Assembly: GCF_000247815.1 (NCBI RefSeq)
Contig: NC_021673.1
Coordinates: forward strand, 33,910,289 to 33,974,288
Origin: Ficedula albicollis
Lineage: Eukaryota > Chordata > Aves > Passeriformes > Muscicapidae
Direction: 5' to 3'
Length of the DNA: 64,000 nt
Part shown: positions 63,912 through 64,000 of the stretch, in pieces
Position numbering within the stretch: the first letter of the stretch is position 1
Layout: every line of letters begins with the position of its first letter
Position numbers and translations under genes: made by a program
The notes under the pieces: model-generated
What the model was told of the DNA's origin: nothing
What the model saw: the letters and a program-made list of their open reading frames with translations, nothing else
The model's database searches: none

Positions 63912-64000
63912 GTATATGATTTATAACGTTATTATTATAACAAGTGTGGGATTATAATGTTGAAGAGTGATAATATAATGATATATAACAAGTGTGGGAT
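63912..64000 (+). other. PALS2: PALS2 intron 9, start only
   Basis: Begins GTATAT. Contains two copies of ATAACAAGTGTGGGAT, at about 63937 and 63985, and runs off the window. Confidence 0.85.

Overview
This is vertebrate nuclear DNA, most likely avian. Coding DNA is sparse and split into short exons with GT/AG introns, the background is AT-rich, and nearly all recognisable interspersed repeats are decayed copies that look like CR1 LINEs, the dominant LINE family of birds and other sauropsids. The bird assignment is an inference from repeat content and from how close the protein is to the amniote orthologue. No species can be named.

The window holds one recognisable protein-coding gene, on the + strand: PALS2 (older name MPP6), a membrane-associated guanylate-kinase-like scaffold of the p55/Stardust branch. 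Nine coding exons lie between 41975 and 63911. Joined at consensus splice sites they give one uninterrupted frame of 439 codons: L27 repeats, then PDZ, SH3, a polybasic hook and the first half of a catalytically degenerate guanylate-kinase (GK) domain. The remaining roughly 100 residues lie beyond the right edge. Every exon junction keeps phase, so the gene looks intact.

Layout: 1-5379 is non-coding with nothing recognised. 5380-6970 is an old minus-strand CR1 element about 1.6 kb long. 7000-12180 is non-coding with two local tandem duplications near 8.6-9.1 kb. 12180-14850 is a CpG-rich, promoter-like block interrupted by an 1885-base pure G run that is almost certainly not faithful sequence. 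14850-41974 is probably the 5' noncoding intron(s) of PALS2; it includes a second small CpG-rich patch (20190-20330), a T/G/T homopolymer cluster (26766-26844) and several short tandem duplications. 41975-64000 is the coding part of PALS2, with CR1 fragments in its introns.

Two patterns stand out beyond the gene. First, there are at least seven local tandem duplications (unit 48-233 bp), most differing between copies by one to four bases. This fits either real microduplication or both haplotypes being kept in tandem by the assembly. Three of the units carry 3'-splice-site-like sequence and one carries an antisense 5'-splice-site match. Second, two homopolymer-G anomalies, one of them inside the likely promoter, hide whatever sequence is really there. 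I found no undescribed multi-gene system; most of the window is ordinary intron and intergenic DNA.
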